From contig NZ_KB903248.1 of the NCBI RefSeq assembly GCF_000379625.1, positions 1-64,000 on the forward strand: a stretch of DNA of 64,000 nucleotides. Reading direction: 5' to 3'. Numbering within the stretch: the first letter of the stretch is position 1; every line of letters begins with the position of its first letter. Below are positions 27,557 through 35,679 of the stretch, in pieces. The stretch comes from Actinomycetospora chiangmaiensis DSM 45062. GTDB lineage: Bacteria; Actinomycetota; Actinomycetes; Mycobacteriales; Pseudonocardiaceae. A program made the translations under genes and the position numbers. The notes beneath the pieces are model-generated. The model was not told the origin of the DNA. It did no database searches and worked only from the letters and a program-made list of their open reading frames with translations.

Positions 27557-28234
27557 GTGGAGCTCCTCGACACCTACACCGGCCACGTCGACCCCGAGGG
27601 CCCGGCCGCCCGCCGCGACCTCGGCCCCGTCGCGATCACCAAGGTCTCCGTCGGCCCGATGGACAACAACGCCTACCTGCTGGTCGACAAGGCCACCGGA
27701 GCGACGTTGCTGATCGACGCCGCGAACGAGGCGGAGCGGCTGCTCGACACCGTCGACACGGTGGCCGACCGCGGGAACACGAAGACGATCATCACCACCC
27801 ACCAGCACTGGGACCACGTCCAGGCCCTGGAGGCGATGACGCAGGAGCTCTCGCCGCAGACCTACGCCCACGAGCTGGACGCCCCGGAGCTCCCGGTGGC
27901 GCCGGACCACACCGTCGGCGACGACGACGAGGTCCGGTTCGGCGAGTCGTTCGTCGAGGTCATCCACCTCGACGGGCACACCCCGGGGTCGATCGCCCTG
28001 CTCTACCGCGAGCCGGAGGGCGGCGCCCACCTGTTCACCGGGGACTCGCTCTTCCCCGGCGGCCACGGCAAGACCGCCACGGTCGACCACCACAACGCGC
28101 TGATGAACGACCTCGAGCGCAAGGTCTTCGATCGCCTCGACGACGACACCTGGGTCTACCCCGGCCACGGCGACGACACCACGCTCGGCGCGGAGCGCCC
28201 GCAGCTGCCGGAGTGGCGCGAGCGCGGCTGGTAG
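27557..28234 (+). CDS. Metallo-beta-lactamase-fold hydrolase (glyoxalase II-like)
   Basis: A 225-residue zinc hydrolase; thioester or other small ester substrates are typical, but the real one is unknown. Metal ligands: the THQHWDH form of HxHxDH near residue 80, a histidine in HLDGHTPGSIALLYR, an aspartate in LFTGDSLFPGGHG and a final histidine in VYPGHGDDT. The N terminus VSVGPMDNNAYLLVD is a usual first strand. GTG start, probably leaderless. It is convergent with an EAL-domain gene; a 32-bp dispersed repeat fills the gap. Confidence 0.85.
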   Translation: MELLDTYTGHVDPEGPAARRDLGPVAITKVSVGPMDNNAYLLVDKATGATLLIDAANEAERLLDTVDTVADRGNTKTIITTHQHWDHVQALEAMTQELSPQTYAHELDAPELPVAPDHTVGDDDEVRFGESFVEVIHLDGHTPGSIALLYREPEGGAHLFTGDSLFPGGHGKTATVDHHNALMNDLERKVFDRLDDDTWVYPGHGDDTTLGAERPQLPEWRERGW

Positions 28235-28237
28235 GAC

Positions 28238-28269
28238 TCCCGACAGCGCGGCGAGCACGCCGACAGGGG
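28238..28269. repeat. 32-bp dispersed repeat, copy 1 (possible bidirectional terminator)
   Basis: On the minus strand: CCCCTGTCGGCGT, an 11-nt variable middle, then a CTGTCGGGA end; the two CTGTCGG words are 20 bp apart. A matching 32-mer (25 of 32 positions) is in the nadA/nrtR spacer at 38497-38528. Here the element continues into CCGACA-GGGGG-TGTCGG (28260-28276), a small perfect hairpin placed between convergent genes. Confidence 0.65.
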
Positions 28270-28285
28270 GTGTCGGACGTCCCGC

Positions 28286-29551
28286 TCAGTTGCCCGGCAT
28301 CGCCGCCCCCGGCGCCGGGACGGTGCGGCTCATCAGCGAGCGGGCGAGTTCGAGGACGAGGTCGCGCTCGTAGACCACGGCGTACTGGTACTCGCCGCCG
28401 AACGTCTCGCGGGCGACGAGGGCCGCGCTGACGTGCGGGCCGACGACGATGACGTCCCACTCGGCGCGCAGCGGGTCGCCCCCGCCGAGGTCGGCGCCAC
28501 GTACCCCGGGCAACGGCTCCGGGCCGGCGCCGAGGAGTGCGACGAGGCTGGTCTCGGCGCCCGCGCGGACGTAGCGGTCGGCCCGCGCACCGGAGGGGAC
28601 GCCGCCGGGTCCGACGGTGGCGAGGGTGACGGTCGGTCCCTCGGCCGTGAGTGCCCGACGCTCGAGCAGTTCCGCGGCGAGCGAGACCTCGGAGAGCCCG
28701 CCGTGCCGCATCGGGCGGCTGCGCGACACCGTGGCGAAGGGGCTGCGGCGCGTGGGTCCCTCGGGGGCGCGGGCCAACGGCGCGCTCACGGGCAGGATGC
28801 GCCGGGGGTCGGGCCCCAGCAGACCGGGCCGGCCGTAGTACCAGCCCTGGCCGAGGGTGGCGCCGAGGGCGCGGGCGGTCCGCTCGTGCTCGGCGGTCTC
28901 GATGCCCTCGGCGAGCACGATCGCGTCGTTCTGCTCGGCGTAGGCGAAGACCGCAGTGGCGATCCGGGCCGCGGCGTCGTCGTGCGGATCCTGGATCAGC
29001 CGCTGGTCGAGCTTGACGACCTCGGGCCGCAGGAAGGGCATCAGGGCGAGCGAACTCGGGTGGCTCCCGACGTCGTCCAGGGCCACGGCGATCCCGACGT
29101 GGCGGAGCCGCGTCGCGAACCACTGCACCCGCGCCGGGTCGGCGGTGAGGGCCCGTTCCGTGAACTCCATGACGAGCCGGCCGCCGCGGGCCGCGAACTC
29201 CTGCGCCTCGGGCGGCGGCGGGCCGACCGGGATGCCGTCGGGCTCGACGTTGAGGAAGAGGGTGCTCGGGCCGTCGTCGCCCGCGGCGAGGGTGGCCTCG
29301 AGGGCGCGGATGCGGCAGAGCTCGTCGAGCTCCGCGAGGCGCCCCTCGACCCGGGCCCGCTCGAAGAGCTGCTCGGGCCGGGCGAGCGAGCCCGCCGGAC
29401 CTCGGGTCAGCGCCTCGTGGGCGATGACGCCGCCGGTGGAGAGGTCGACGATCGGCTGGAAGGCGGTGACCAGCGACTCCATCGCGGCGGTGAGCTCGTC
29501 CCCGGCCTCGGCGGCGGCCCGCGCACCGCTGACGCGCCAGATGTCGGTCAC
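28286..29551 (-). CDS. EAL-domain protein with C-terminal DICT-like sensor domain
   Basis: Putative cyclic-di-GMP phosphodiesterase of 421 residues. EAL domain about 25-245: HEALTRGP (intact EAL), FLNVEP, VMEFTER, ALDDVGSH, VVKLDQRL, VLAEGIET and LGQGWYYGRP. The residues that bind metal and substrate in active EAL enzymes all appear present. The C-terminal ~140 residues (from RRSPFATVSRSRPMR) match a DICT-type sensory domain. GTG start with GAGGGG upstream. The next gene upstream is a same-strand paralog with the same domain order; no GGDEF domain is present in either. Confidence 0.85.
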   Translation of the reverse strand: MTDIWRVSGARAAAEAGDELTAAMESLVTAFQPIVDLSTGGVIAHEALTRGPAGSLARPEQLFERARVEGRLAELDELCRIRALEATLAAGDDGPSTLFLNVEPDGIPVGPPPPEAQEFAARGGRLVMEFTERALTADPARVQWFATRLRHVGIAVALDDVGSHPSSLALMPFLRPEVVKLDQRLIQDPHDDAAARIATAVFAYAEQNDAIVLAEGIETAEHERTARALGATLGQGWYYGRPGLLGPDPRRILPVSAPLARAPEGPTRRSPFATVSRSRPMRHGGLSEVSLAAELLERRALTAEGPTVTLATVGPGGVPSGARADRYVRAGAETSLVALLGAGPEPLPGVRGADLGGGDPLRAEWDVIVVGPHVSAALVARETFGGEYQYAVVYERDLVLELARSLMSRTVPAPGAAMPGN

Positions 29552-29620
29552 GACTCAGCCCCTCGGTACTCCGGTGTCCGCTCTCCGTACCGCGCACGCT
29601 ACCCGGATGATCCGTTGGAG

Positions 29621-30958
29621 CTAGCGGCGCACCCCGGACGGGACCCGGACGGACGCCGAAGACGACGCTCCGGACGCGGGCGACGCCGAACGGGGGACGA
29701 CGCGCGCCATGAGCGACCGGGCGACCTCGAGCACCATCGGGCGGTCGTGGGTGAGGACGTAGTCGAACTCGCGGGTGGGGTCGGTCGGGTCGGCGTGCGG
29801 TTCGAGGTCGCGGGCGACGAGGGCGGCCGCGAAGTGCGGGCCGACCACGACGACGTCCCACTCCCCGTGCACCGGGTCGTCCGGCACGAGGTCGGCGCCG
29901 CGGACCCCGGGTTCGGGCTCCGCCTCGACGCCGCGCCCGACGACACCGACGAAGGCCGCCGACGCGGCCAGCGCCCGGTAGCGCCGACGGGATGCCGGGG
30001 TCAGGTTCACCGCGTCCTCGTAGGCGGCCAGCACGACGGCGAGCTCCCCCTGCTCGGCGGCCTGCCGCTCGAGGTGGCGGCTCACCGCCACCAGCAGGGC
30101 CTTGGACGCCCGCCGCGGCGTGCGCACCCGGGCGACCGTCGCGAACGGGCTGCGCGCCACCGCCTCGGCGACCGGGCGGCGCAGGACCGGCGGCCGCCAC
30201 GGCGGGGCCAGCCCGGCCAGGTGCTCCGCGGGCGCCGGGAGCCCCACGTGCCAGCCCTGCACCAGGGTGGCGCCGAGCCCGCGCGCGGTGGCGAGGTGAT
30301 CCGCCGTCTCGACCCCCTCCGCGAGCACGACGGCGTCGCTCTGCTCGGCGTAGGCGGCGACCGCGGACATGATCTCGGCGACCTCCCGCGGGTCCCGGCC
30401 CTGCACCAGCGACAGGTCCAGCTTGACGATCTCGGGGCGCAGGAACGGCATGAGGGCGAGCGAGGCGGGGTCCGCGCCGACGTCGTCGAGCGCGATCCGG
30501 AAGCCGTGCGCCCGGGCCTGCTCGGCGAAGACGAGCAGGCGGGCGGGGTCCGCGGTGAGGTCCCGCTCGGTCAGCTCGAGGACGAGGCGGACGCCGCGGT
30601 CGAGCAGGGCGACCGCCGCGGGGCCCGGGTCCAGGACGGTCGGAGCGGCGAGGGGCTCGACGTTGACGAACAGGCCCAGCGGGCCGGCGAGCCCGGCCGC
30701 GGCGGCGACCTCGACCGCCCGCCGCCGGCACAGCTCGTCCAGGTCGCCGAGGCGGCCGACGGCCCGGGCGACGGCGAACATCCGGTCGGGCCGACGCAGC
30801 GGGCCGTCGACGGGTCCGCGCGCGAGCGCCTCGACCCCCACGACGGTGCCGGTGGCGACGTCGGCGATGCGCTGGAAGACCGGGTCGACGGTGCCCGCGG
30901 CCAGCAGGTGGTGGAGCGCGGCCTCCTCGGCCGGGGACGCGCCCGGGTCCTGCGACAC
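29621..30958 (-). CDS. EAL-domain protein with C-terminal DICT-like sensor domain (paralog)
   Basis: A 445-residue homologue of the downstream neighbour. EAL domain: VEALARGP, LFVNVEPL, LVLELTERD, IALDDVGADP, IVKLDLSLV, VLAEGVET and LVQGWHVGLP, again with the catalytic set present. A DICT-like part starts at RSPFATVARVRTPRRASKAL. The start GTG 30958 is chosen because GGAGGGGAG lies 7 nt upstream; the frame is open further upstream without similarity. The pair probably arose by tandem duplication. Between them (29552-29620) is a CGGTAC/GTACCG inverted repeat that could be a regulatory site for the downstream copy. Confidence 0.84.
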   Translation of the reverse strand: MSQDPGASPAEEAALHHLLAAGTVDPVFQRIADVATGTVVGVEALARGPVDGPLRRPDRMFAVARAVGRLGDLDELCRRRAVEVAAAAGLAGPLGLFVNVEPLAAPTVLDPGPAAVALLDRGVRLVLELTERDLTADPARLLVFAEQARAHGFRIALDDVGADPASLALMPFLRPEIVKLDLSLVQGRDPREVAEIMSAVAAYAEQSDAVVLAEGVETADHLATARGLGATLVQGWHVGLPAPAEHLAGLAPPWRPPVLRRPVAEAVARSPFATVARVRTPRRASKALLVAVSRHLERQAAEQGELAVVLAAYEDAVNLTPASRRRYRALAASAAFVGVVGRGVEAEPEPGVRGADLVPDDPVHGEWDVVVVGPHFAAALVARDLEPHADPTDPTREFDYVLTHDRPMVLEVARSLMARVVPRSASPASGASSSASVRVPSGVRR

Positions 30959-31109
30959 CCGCGCTCCCCTCCCCCGGTGACACGAGTGGTAACGACCGTA
31001 CGCGGCCTGCTCCGGAAGGGCGATGTGGCCGGAGCGGCGGCCGGTCCGGCGGTCACGCGGTGAGCACGTCCTCCCCGGCGGCGGGCCGATGGGCCAGAAT
31101 GGGAGAGGT

Positions 31110-31517
31110 ATGGACGGGACGACGCGCGTGGACCGCTGGCTGTGGGCGGTGCGGCTGAGCAAGACCCGGGCGGACGCCGCGACGGCGTGCCGCGGCGGGC
31201 ACGTCCGGGTCAACGACAAGCCCGCGAAGCCCTCGACCCCGGTGCGCCCCGGCGACACGGTGCGCACCCGGCTCTACGACATCCCGCGCATCGTCGAGGT
31301 GGGCACCGTCATCGAGAAGCGGGTCGGGGCCCCGGTGGCCGTGACCTGCTACGTCGACCACACCCCGCCACCGCCGCCGAAGGAGACCGTGGTCGCGGTG
31401 GCGCAGCGCGAACGCGGCGCCGGCCGCCCCACCAAGCGCGACCGACGCCGTATGGAGGCCTTCGAGCAGGCCTCGCTGCTCCACACCGTGGACCACGAGC
31501 TCGAGCCCGGGGACTGA
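31110..31517 (+). CDS. S4-domain RNA-binding protein (Hsp15-like)
   Basis: A 135-residue protein with one S4 domain at residues ~5-65 (TRVDRWLWAVRLSKTRADAA, then GGHVRVNDKPAKPSTPVRPG). Hsp15 homologues rescue stalled 50S-peptidyl-tRNA complexes. The C-terminal half is basic (GRPTKRDRRRMEAFEQ). The ATG at 31110 begins exactly where family similarity starts; ATG 31089 in the same frame is an alternative. It is convergent with a GH12 gene, 4 bp between stops. Confidence 0.85.
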   Translation: MDGTTRVDRWLWAVRLSKTRADAATACRGGHVRVNDKPAKPSTPVRPGDTVRTRLYDIPRIVEVGTVIEKRVGAPVAVTCYVDHTPPPPPKETVVAVAQRERGAGRPTKRDRRRMEAFEQASLLHTVDHELEPGD

Positions 31518-31521
31518 GCTC

Positions 31522-32532
31522 CTACTGGCCGTTGCGGGTCACCGAGAACGACGTCGTCTCCAGCCCGTCGCCGCCGATCCACGGCTCGAACCCGGCCTGG
31601 ACGCTCGTGAGGTACCAGCCCTCCTTCGCCTGGCCGCGCTTCTGGGCGTCGGTGACGAAGTCGGTGATGCTCATGTCCTTCACCTCGTTCGTCGGCTGCT
31701 GCCGCACGTAGGAGATGGTCGGCAGGTCGGCCTTGCCGAGCCAGACGTCGTAGCCCACGCCGTCGACCGTCGCCGTGCCGACCTTCTTGCCGATCGGCTG
31801 CACCCGGTCGGTGTGCTTGAGCCAGACCATCAGCTCCAGGCCCGTCGGGCGGCCGTCCTTGCGGGCGGTCGGGTCGAGCCAGATGTCGTAGGAGACGTTG
31901 TAGTCACCGGTCGCCGGGGTCTTCGTCGACCAGGAGGTCCGCAGGTCGCCGAGGTCGGCGATCGGGCGCGGGAACGGCGTGCCCTTCGTGCAGTTGCCGT
32001 AGTTGCAGCCGAAGACCATGGACGGGTACGACGCCGGGCCGCTGGTCTTGTTGTGCTTGGCCTCGACCCGGAAGCCGGTGTCGAAGGCGTAGATGCACTG
32101 CGGGGTGCTCGCGCCCCACAGGTCGTTCTGCACCTCGTAGCGGCCGCCCTGGACGGCGGTGGACCCGAACTTGTCGCACACCTTCTTCTCCGCGCGCCCC
32201 GCGGAGGCGGTGGTGGCGGTGGTGGCGGTGGTGGTGGTGGTGGTGGCCCCGGCCGCGTCGGTGGTGATCACGGCGGCGGGCACCGGCGCGGCGGTGGCGG
32301 CGGTGGCGGCGGAGGCCCCGTGCGGCAGCCCGGTCAGCACCGCGAGCGCGACGAGCGCCAGTCCCCCGCCGAGCGTGCGCACGGCGTCGGCGCGGCGACC
32401 GGCGCGTCGTCCGTGACGCGGCCCGTGGGCCGTCCACGCCGCCATGCGGCGGGCCGCACCCGGGCGCCGGTGCCGCCCGACCTGCTGTCGGGCTTCCGGC
32501 GTCTCGTTCGCCGTCGATGACCGACCGTTCAT
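31522..32532 (-). CDS. Secreted glycoside hydrolase family 12-like protein
   Basis: Probable exported beta-glucanase or xyloglucanase relative, 336 residues. A basic N terminus (about 1-52) is followed by the hydrophobic LGGGLALVALAVLTGL and an Ala/Thr-rich linker, then the GH12 jelly roll from KKVCDKFGST: GRYEVQNDLWGASTPQC, YDIWLDP, the nucleophile glutamate in GLELMVWL and the acid/base glutamate in QAGFEPWIGG. Both catalytic positions are therefore present. ATG 32445 would shorten the long N terminus. The downstream-oriented paralog at 32660 is a lipoprotein, so one copy seems to be released and the other tethered. Confidence 0.82.
   Translation of the reverse strand: MNGRSSTANETPEARQQVGRHRRPGAARRMAAWTAHGPRHGRRAGRRADAVRTLGGGLALVALAVLTGLPHGASAATAATAAPVPAAVITTDAAGATTTTTTATTATTASAGRAEKKVCDKFGSTAVQGGRYEVQNDLWGASTPQCIYAFDTGFRVEAKHNKTSGPASYPSMVFGCNYGNCTKGTPFPRPIADLGDLRTSWSTKTPATGDYNVSYDIWLDPTARKDGRPTGLELMVWLKHTDRVQPIGKKVGTATVDGVGYDVWLGKADLPTISYVRQQPTNEVKDMSITDFVTDAQKRGQAKEGWYLTSVQAGFEPWIGGDGLETTSFSVTRNGQ
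32206..32250 (-). repeat. Trinucleotide-rich linker repeat in GH12 gene
   Basis: A run of GGT/GGC triplets on the plus strand encodes the threonine-rich linker between the signal region and the GH12 domain. It is likely to vary in length by replication slippage. Confidence 0.75.
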
Positions 32533-32569
32533 CCGCGCCGTCCTCCCCGTTGGACCGTTCAGCGCGCAG

Positions 32570-32581
32570 GAACGTACGTTC
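32570..32581. promoter_or_regulatory. Perfect palindrome upstream of the first GH12 gene
   Basis: GAACGTACGTTC, a perfect 12-bp palindrome 38 bp before the GH12 start at 32532. Its GAAC-N4-GTTC core is that of actinobacterial LexA boxes, but the flanks (AG at left, GG at right) fit only partly. A different dimeric regulator is equally possible. Confidence 0.45.
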
Positions 32582-32659
32582 GGCGCAGTCCAGCGCGCCA
32601 GGCGGCGTCAGCCGTTCGGGCGGATGCGTGAGCTCTTCACACCCACTCGGGTGAGGAGT

Positions 32660-33586
32660 TCAGACCCCGTTGCGGGTGGCGTTGAAGGCGTCGGTGGACA
32701 GGCCCGTCCCGCCGACCCACGGCTCGAAGCCGGCCTGGAGGTTCGTGAGGTACCAGGAGGGCTGCACGACGCCCTGCCGCTGGGCGTCGTGGACGAAGTC
32801 GGTGATGGGCAGGTCGAGCACCTGGCGGACCGACTGCTGGCGCACGTAGGAGATGACCGGGACGCCGTTGTTGTCGCCGGTGAAGACGTCCCACGCGGCG
32901 CCGCCGAGGTTCACGGTGCCGCGCTTCGAGCCGATGGGGTCGATCCCGCCGGCCCGGACCGTCCAGATCATCAGCTCGGCGCCGGTGTTGTCGCCGTCGC
33001 GGCGCGGGGTCGGGTCGAGCCAGATGTCGTAGGAGGCGTTGTAGCGCCCGGAGTCGGGCACGGTCACCGCCCAGCTGGAGCGCACGTCGCCGAGATCGGA
33101 CAGCGGCCGCGGGAACGGGGTGCCCCGGGTGCAGGTGCCGTGGTTGCAGCCCCACACGATGCTCGGGTAGGCGGCCGGCCCGGAGTCCTTGTCGTGGTTC
33201 GCCTGCACGCTGAAACCGGTGTCGAACGCGGTGGTGCACTGCGGGGTGCTCGCGCCCCACGCGTCGTTCTGCACCTCGAAGCGGCCGCCCGCGACCGGCA
33301 CCGACCCGAACTTCTCGCACACCCGCGGCCCGGTCCGGTTCGCGATCGCCGAGAGCGGCGCGAGCAGCTGCGGGACGGCGGGCGCGGCGGGCAGGGCCGG
33401 CAGCGGGGCGGGGAGCGGCGACGCGCCCGCGAGGGGCTGCGACCCGGCGTCGGCGGTGTGGTCGACCGTGATCGGCGGGACCGTCTCCTGCGGGCCCCCG
33501 CAGGCGGCCAGCAGGATGAGGAGCACGGCGGCGGCGACCACGAGCAGGCGTCGGGACGAGGTGGTGGCCTCCCGGGACTGACCCAT
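32660..33586 (-). CDS. Glycoside hydrolase family 12-like lipoprotein
   Basis: A 308-residue paralog of the previous GH12 protein. It begins with a lipoprotein signal: positive MGQSREATTSSRR, then LLVVAAAVLLILLAAC with lipobox LAAC (Cys about 29). A Pro/Ala linker leads to the GH12 domain from RVCEKFGS: GRFEVQNDAWGASTPQC, YDIWLDPTP, AELMIWTV (nucleophile Glu) and QAGFEPWVGG (acid/base Glu). There is no Shine-Dalgarno; TAGCCT ends 7 nt before the ATG, suggesting a leaderless transcript that starts inside the stop region of the upstream oxidoreductase. Confidence 0.82.
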   Translation of the reverse strand: MGQSREATTSSRRLLVVAAAVLLILLAACGGPQETVPPITVDHTADAGSQPLAGASPLPAPLPALPAAPAVPQLLAPLSAIANRTGPRVCEKFGSVPVAGGRFEVQNDAWGASTPQCTTAFDTGFSVQANHDKDSGPAAYPSIVWGCNHGTCTRGTPFPRPLSDLGDVRSSWAVTVPDSGRYNASYDIWLDPTPRRDGDNTGAELMIWTVRAGGIDPIGSKRGTVNLGGAAWDVFTGDNNGVPVISYVRQQSVRQVLDLPITDFVHDAQRQGVVQPSWYLTNLQAGFEPWVGGTGLSTDAFNATRNGV

Positions 33587-33596
33587 ACGGGGGAGG

Positions 33597-34700
33597 CTAG
33601 AGGAGGCGGTCCGGGTGGTACGCGGCGGCCTCGACGCCGTGTCGTCGCAGGTCGTCGGGCACGGACCGCCCCAGCAGCACGGCGGCGGCGAGGGCGGCGG
33701 CCGCGGGAGCCGTCTCGATCCCCGACCCGCCCTGCCCGGCGACGACGGCGAGGCCGGGTGCCCGCTCGCCGACCACGAGTGTGCGGTCGGGGGCGAAGGT
33801 GCGCTGCCCCGCCCAGCTGGTCACCACCGAGCGCAGACCCAGCGTGGTCACCGCGTCGACCCGCTCGAGCGCGAGCGCCACGTCGAGGTCGTCGGCCCGG
33901 GCGTCGCCGGGCTCCTGCGGGGTCTCCTCCGAGGGGCTGACCAGCAGGTACTGCCCCTCGGGCTTGGCGTACCAGGCGTCGGAGACGCTGACCGCGAACG
34001 GGTCGTCGGGCCGGACGTCGGCCCGGACGATCGCGATGGTGCGCCGGTACGCCTGCAGGTCCAGCGGGGGCGCCCCGGCGAGGGCGAGCAGCCGGTCGGT
34101 CCACGCCCCGGCGGCCAGGACGACGAGACCGGTGTCGAGCTCGTCGTCGGGAAGGGAGACCCGCCACCCGGTGCCGCGGGAGACCATCCCGACGACGGGT
34201 GCCCCGGTCCGGATCGTCCCGCCCGCGGCGCGGAAGCGACGGCGGTAGTGCTGGTGCAGGCCGATCGGGTCGGCGTCCTGGGCTTCGGCCACCCACCCGG
34301 CGGCCCGCACGACGTCGGGTCGCAACGCCGGCCAGCGCCGGACGGCCTCGGCGGCGTCGAGTTCCTCGACCGGCCCGAGCGGCAGGATCTCCTCGCGCAG
34401 CAGCCGCTCCTCGTCGGCGGTCGTCGCCACGTGCAGCACCGGCCGTGGACGCAGGAAGGGGTGGCCGGCCTCGACCGCGAGCGCGTCGAACCGGTCGCGG
34501 CTCGCGGCCACCAGCGACCGCATCGCGGGGGCGCCGTGGCCGGGGATGTAGCTCGCCGCCGACCGTCCGGTGGTGTGGCGGGCCAGCTCCGGCTCGGCCT
34601 CGAGGAGCACCGGCCGCTCCACGCCCGCGGCCGCCAGTTCGGCCGCGACGGACATGCCGCCGATCCCGCCGCCGACGACGACCGCCCCGGCCGTCGTCAT
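33597..34700 (-). CDS. FAD-dependent oxidoreductase (DAO/glycine oxidase family)
   Basis: A 367-residue D-amino-acid oxidase superfamily protein of unknown amine substrate. The FAD motif AVVVGGGIGGMSVAAELA is at ~6-23, followed by RHTTGRSAASYIPGHG, typical of sarcosine/glycine-oxidase-type enzymes. The C-terminal flavin-contact segment is VVAGQGGSGIETAPAAA. Its ATG overlaps the stop of a 37-residue ORF, which itself overlaps nadC, so it is translated as part of the nadABC run. A link to NAD synthesis (for instance through imino-acid or aspartate chemistry) is possible but not shown. Confidence 0.82.
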   Translation of the reverse strand: MTTAGAVVVGGGIGGMSVAAELAAAGVERPVLLEAEPELARHTTGRSAASYIPGHGAPAMRSLVAASRDRFDALAVEAGHPFLRPRPVLHVATTADEERLLREEILPLGPVEELDAAEAVRRWPALRPDVVRAAGWVAEAQDADPIGLHQHYRRRFRAAGGTIRTGAPVVGMVSRGTGWRVSLPDDELDTGLVVLAAGAWTDRLLALAGAPPLDLQAYRRTIAIVRADVRPDDPFAVSVSDAWYAKPEGQYLLVSPSEETPQEPGDARADDLDVALALERVDAVTTLGLRSVVTSWAGQRTFAPDRTLVVGERAPGLAVVAGQGGSGIETAPAAAALAAAVLLGRSVPDDLRRHGVEAAAYHPDRLL

Positions 34701-34810
34701 GCCACGTCCTCGCGCAGCACGATGGCGTACGCGCTCGGCCACCACGAGAGCTCGTCGAGCCGCGTCGACCGGGGGACGCCGCGGAAGTCGGGCACCTCGA
34801 TCGTGCTCAC
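34697..34810 (-). CDS. Small ORF (37 aa) between nadC and the FAD oxidoreductase
   Basis: It begins at a GTG that overlaps the nadC stop as GTGA. It ends at a TGA that overlaps the next gene's ATG as ATGA. The product starts MSTIEVPDFRGVPRS and ends YAIVLREDVA, with no recognisable domain. Overlaps at both ends are the pattern used by real genes throughout this chromosome, which is the main argument that it is translated. It may only serve translational coupling. Confidence 0.55.
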   Translation of the reverse strand: MSTIEVPDFRGVPRSTRLDELSWWPSAYAIVLREDVA

Positions 34811-35679
34811 GTCCGCAGGTCCAGCCCCAGGTCCAGCGCCGGGGACGAGTGGGTGAGCCCGCCGACGGCGAGGTAGTCGACCCCGGCCCGCCCGTAGGCC
34901 GCGGCGGTGTCGATCGTCAGCCCACCCGACGCCTCCAGCCCGCAGTCCGGGGCCCCGGCGTCGCGCCGCCGGACCGCCTCGGCACAGTCGGCCGCGCTGA
35001 AGTTGTCCAGCAGGATCAGCTCCAGGCCCAGCCCGAGGGCCTCGTCGAGCTGGTCGAACGAGTCGACCTCCAGCTCGCACGGCAGCTCGGGGGCGGCCGC
35101 CCGCGCGGCGTGCACCGCGGCCGTGACCGATCCGGCCGCCGCCACGTGGTTGTCCTTGATCAGCAGGGCGTCGCCGAGCGACATCCGGTGGTTGACCCCG
35201 CCGCCGCAGCGCACCGCGTACTTCTGCAGCGCCCGCAGGCCCGGCACCGTCTTGCGGGTGTCCCGGATACGGGCGGGGGTGCCGGCGACGGCGTCCACCC
35301 AGGCGCTGGTGGCCGTCGCGACCCCGGAGAGCTGGCAGAGCAGGTTCAGGGCCGTCCGCTCGGCGGTGAGCAGGGTCGTGAGCGGCGCCCGCACGGCGAG
35401 CGCCACGTCCCCCGCGGCGAGGCGCGACCCGTCGTCGCGCACGGAGAGGATCTCCAGGTCGGGGCCGCAGACCCGCTCGAGCACCCGCACGGCGACCCCG
35501 ACGCCCGCCAGCGTGCCCGCGGGCCGCGTCCGGAACTCCCCGACGGCGACGGCCCCGTCCGGGACGCACGCCGCGGTGGTCCGGTCCGGGCCGTCGCGCA
35601 GGTCCTCGTCGAGCGCCCGGTCGACGACGGCGTCGATCTCGGCGGCGTCGAGCCCCTCGGGGAGCAGGACGGCGGTCAT
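34807..35679 (-). CDS. nadC: Nicotinate-nucleotide pyrophosphorylase (quinolinate phosphoribosyltransferase)
   Basis: Converts quinolinate and PRPP to nicotinate mononucleotide. The 290-residue protein has EDLRDGPDRTT at the start, the catalytic-site block ALNLLCQLSGVAT, DTRKTVPGLRALQKYAV with the substrate-binding arginine and lysine, GGGVNHRMSLGDALLIKDNH and the C-terminal LEASGGLTIDTAAAY. ATG 35679 has GGAGG 7 nt upstream and overlaps the preceding small ORF (ATGA). Confidence 0.97.
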   Translation of the reverse strand: MTAVLLPEGLDAAEIDAVVDRALDEDLRDGPDRTTAACVPDGAVAVGEFRTRPAGTLAGVGVAVRVLERVCGPDLEILSVRDDGSRLAAGDVALAVRAPLTTLLTAERTALNLLCQLSGVATATSAWVDAVAGTPARIRDTRKTVPGLRALQKYAVRCGGGVNHRMSLGDALLIKDNHVAAAGSVTAAVHAARAAAPELPCELEVDSFDQLDEALGLGLELILLDNFSAADCAEAVRRRDAGAPDCGLEASGGLTIDTAAAYGRAGVDYLAVGGLTHSSPALDLGLDLRT

